Below are positions 62,321 through 64,000 of a stretch of 64,000 bases of DNA, one piece after another; position 1 is the stretch's first letter, and every line of letters starts with the position of its first letter. This DNA comes from Helicobacter baculiformis (lineage in GTDB: Bacteria; Campylobacterota; Campylobacteria; Campylobacterales; Helicobacteraceae), in NCBI RefSeq assembly GCF_900197685.1, contig NZ_FZMF01000014.1:1-64000 (forward strand). The letters run 5' to 3'. The notes under the pieces were generated by a model, which saw only the letters and a list, made by a program, of their open reading frames with translations, was not told where the DNA came from and made no database searches. A program made the translations under genes and the position numbers.

Positions 62321-63985
62321 ATGAAGCAAGAGTTGGAATCTTTGGACGAATCTGAAGTGTTCAAGCAATACATGGACACCATGGATAAGGAGGACGATGC
62401 AGAACAAAAGGGCATGGTTAAAGAAGGCGTGATTGTTTCTATCAACGAAGCGGAGAATTACGCCATGGTGAGCGTGGGGGGCAAAACTGAGGGGCGACTC
62501 TCCCTAGATGAAATTAGAGACACGCGGGGGGTTTTACTCTTTGGAGTGGAGAGTCCTATTCGTGTTTATGTGTCTCAGAAAGGCGAACGCCCTAGCGTCT
62601 CTTACAAACGTGCACTTGTTTACGACAGGGTGCAGGCAAAAATTGCCCAACTGGGAGCAGATTACAAAGATAAGGTGATTGAGGGGAAGGTAGTGCGCGA
62701 AAACAAGGGAGGGTATATTCTTGCAGATAAAGAGGGTGCGGAATATTTCCTTTCCAGATCTCAATCCTCTTTGCGACGCGATAGTAAACATATTGGCAAG
62801 CATGTTAAGGCGTGCGTGCTTGATGTAGATGCAGAGAATGGGTCAATTCGTGTTTCTAGAAAACGTTTCTTTGACATTCATGATAAACAACAACATGAGG
62901 GTGCTAAGAAATTGATGGAATCCCAGGCGGTGCGTAAAGGCATTGTGAAGAGCATTACGGGCTTTGGGGTGTTTGTAGAGGTGGATGGAGTGGAGGGCTT
63001 GGTGCATTATAGTGAGATCACACACCGCGGATCGGCTAACCCGGCCAAGCATTTCAAAGAGGGCGATGAGGTGCAAGTCAAGGCAATCGCTTATGATGAG
63101 GAGAAAAAGCGCCTTTCTCTCTCCATCAAAGCCACTATGGAGGACCCATGGGAGGAGATTCAAAGCAAGTTGAAAGTGGGCTATGCGATCAAAGTCGTGG
63201 TGAGTAGCATTGAGAGTTACGGGGTGTTTGTGGATATTGGCAATGACATTGAGGGCTTTTTGCACATCTCTGAAATCTCTTGGAACAAAGATGTCAAACA
63301 CCCCCAAGACTATTTGGAATTGGATCAAGAAATTGATGTCAAGATCATTGAAATTGACAGCAAAAACCGCCGTTTACGCGTTTCGCTCAAACAGCTTTCA
63401 GACAAGCCTTTTAACGAATTTGTCTCCAAACACAGGGTGGGGGATTTGGTAGAGGGCAAGGTGGTGAGCCTAACCGATTTTGGGGTTTTTATCAATTTAG
63501 GCGGTGTGGACGGACTCTTGCACAATAGAGATGCCTTTTGGGAATCCGATCAAAAGTGCAGGGATCATTTCAAGATGGGCGATGTGGTGCAAACTAAAAT
63601 CGCACGCATCAATAAGGAAGAAGAAAAGATCTCCTTAGAGATGAAGTTCAAGCAACCCTCGCCCCTAGAAGTCTTTGCCCAACAGCATAAAATCGGCGAC
63701 ACCATTCAGGGGAGCGTGGTGAGCATTAAGGATTTCGGGGTGTTCGTGCGGGTGGATAACATTGATGTTTTGATCAAAAATGAAGACTTATCCCCGCTCA
63801 AAAAAGAAGAGGTGGTCATGGGGCAGGAGATCACTAGTGTGCTGGTGTCTTTGGATAAGACCACCCACAAGGCACGCGCCTCCGTGCGCCGACTCGAGCA
63901 CAAAAAAGAGCGCGAGCAATTGCAAGCATTCAATGCTGGGGGCGATAAGATGACTTTAGGGGATAAGCTCTTAGGCAAGTTCTAG
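62321..63985 (+). CDS. rpsA: 30S ribosomal protein S1
   Basis: A 554-residue protein with six S1 RNA-binding domains. Recognisable repeats include KGIVKSITGFGVFVEVDGVEGLVHYSEI, VVSSIESYGVFVDIGNDIEGFLHISEI, GKVVSLTDFGVFINLGGVDGLLH and GSVVSIKDFGVFVRVDNID (in parts). It binds mRNA during initiation. I start it at 62321 because GGAAGG lies six bases upstream; an in-frame ATG at 62300 precedes that site. The length matches the H. pylori protein. A further gene may begin at once after the stop (GTG at 63985), but only about five codons are in the window. Confidence 0.95.
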   Translation: MKQELESLDESEVFKQYMDTMDKEDDAEQKGMVKEGVIVSINEAENYAMVSVGGKTEGRLSLDEIRDTRGVLLFGVESPIRVYVSQKGERPSVSYKRALVYDRVQAKIAQLGADYKDKVIEGKVVRENKGGYILADKEGAEYFLSRSQSSLRRDSKHIGKHVKACVLDVDAENGSIRVSRKRFFDIHDKQQHEGAKKLMESQAVRKGIVKSITGFGVFVEVDGVEGLVHYSEITHRGSANPAKHFKEGDEVQVKAIAYDEEKKRLSLSIKATMEDPWEEIQSKLKVGYAIKVVVSSIESYGVFVDIGNDIEGFLHISEISWNKDVKHPQDYLELDQEIDVKIIEIDSKNRRLRVSLKQLSDKPFNEFVSKHRVGDLVEGKVVSLTDFGVFINLGGVDGLLHNRDAFWESDQKCRDHFKMGDVVQTKIARINKEEEKISLEMKFKQPSPLEVFAQQHKIGDTIQGSVVSIKDFGVFVRVDNIDVLIKNEDLSPLKKEEVVMGQEITSVLVSLDKTTHKARASVRRLEHKKEREQLQAFNAGGDKMTLGDKLLGKF

Positions 63986-64000
63986 TGTTGATCGATGAAA

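Overview
The window reads as a chromosomal segment of a gastric Helicobacter. The evidence is a urease gene pair, a histidine-rich Hpn-like protein, a FecA-type TonB receptor, Hop/Hor-like outer membrane proteins, a FutA-like alpha-1,3-fucosyltransferase, KatA catalase, an acetone carboxylase cluster and gene orders I know from H. pylori (HIT protein/nifS-like/DUF3972; atp-tol-pal-slyD; hom-yraN-trxA-trxB; birA-fmt). The urease pair is ureA2/ureB2 with no accessory genes beside it. This is the arrangement known for the iron-dependent second urease of Helicobacter from carnivores (H. mustelae, H. felis, H. acinonychis, H. cetorum). The species assignment, a relative of H. felis, is inference.

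Layout. 1-540: degraded hsdM (type I methyltransferase) on the minus strand, running off the window start. 831-2660: two tandem paralogous outer membrane proteins. 2721-5657: ABC-F ATPase, BI-1-like membrane protein and a stand-alone ThiD2-like domain. 5698-5947: a small Hpn-like histidine-rich gene with a terminator-like hairpin in its leader. 6196-8076: large Hop-like outer membrane protein. 8337-13932: metal island (Fur-like operators, ureA2B2, a metallophosphoesterase, FecA-type receptor). 13938-17092: small membrane protein, the HIT/NifS-like/DUF3972 operon, and a pair of tiny genes resembling ZapB and ZapA. 17156-20369: fucosyltransferase coupled to an orphan PfoR-type membrane protein, then ilvE. 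20609-22704: katA and two small downstream genes. 22701-26221: McrBC type IV restriction system. 27021-39951: a large minus-strand catabolic region (atoE, ktrBA, thiolase, scoAB, a second hydantoinase-like gene, acxCAB) for acetoacetate and acetone use. 40037-41737: second Hop-like protein. 41890-42126: a possible structured RNA. 42159-58278: a long co-directional minus-strand block running fmt, birA, atpF'FHAGDC, exbBD/tolA/tolB/pal/cpoB, slyD, hom, yraN, trxA, trxB, dapB. 58464-63985: lipoprotein/LPP20 pair, small membrane protein, glycosyltransferase and rpsA.

Functionally, metal handling (Hpn-like protein, urease 2, FecA-type receptor, SlyD with a Cys/His tail, a histidine-rich N-terminus on the acetone carboxylase alpha subunit) and envelope biology (four Hop-like proteins, Tol-Pal, two glycosyltransferases) dominate. 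Defence genes are in flux: hsdM is dead while mcrBC looks intact. No tRNA, rRNA, CRISPR array or insertion sequence was recognised. All homology statements are from recognition by eye; no database search was run.
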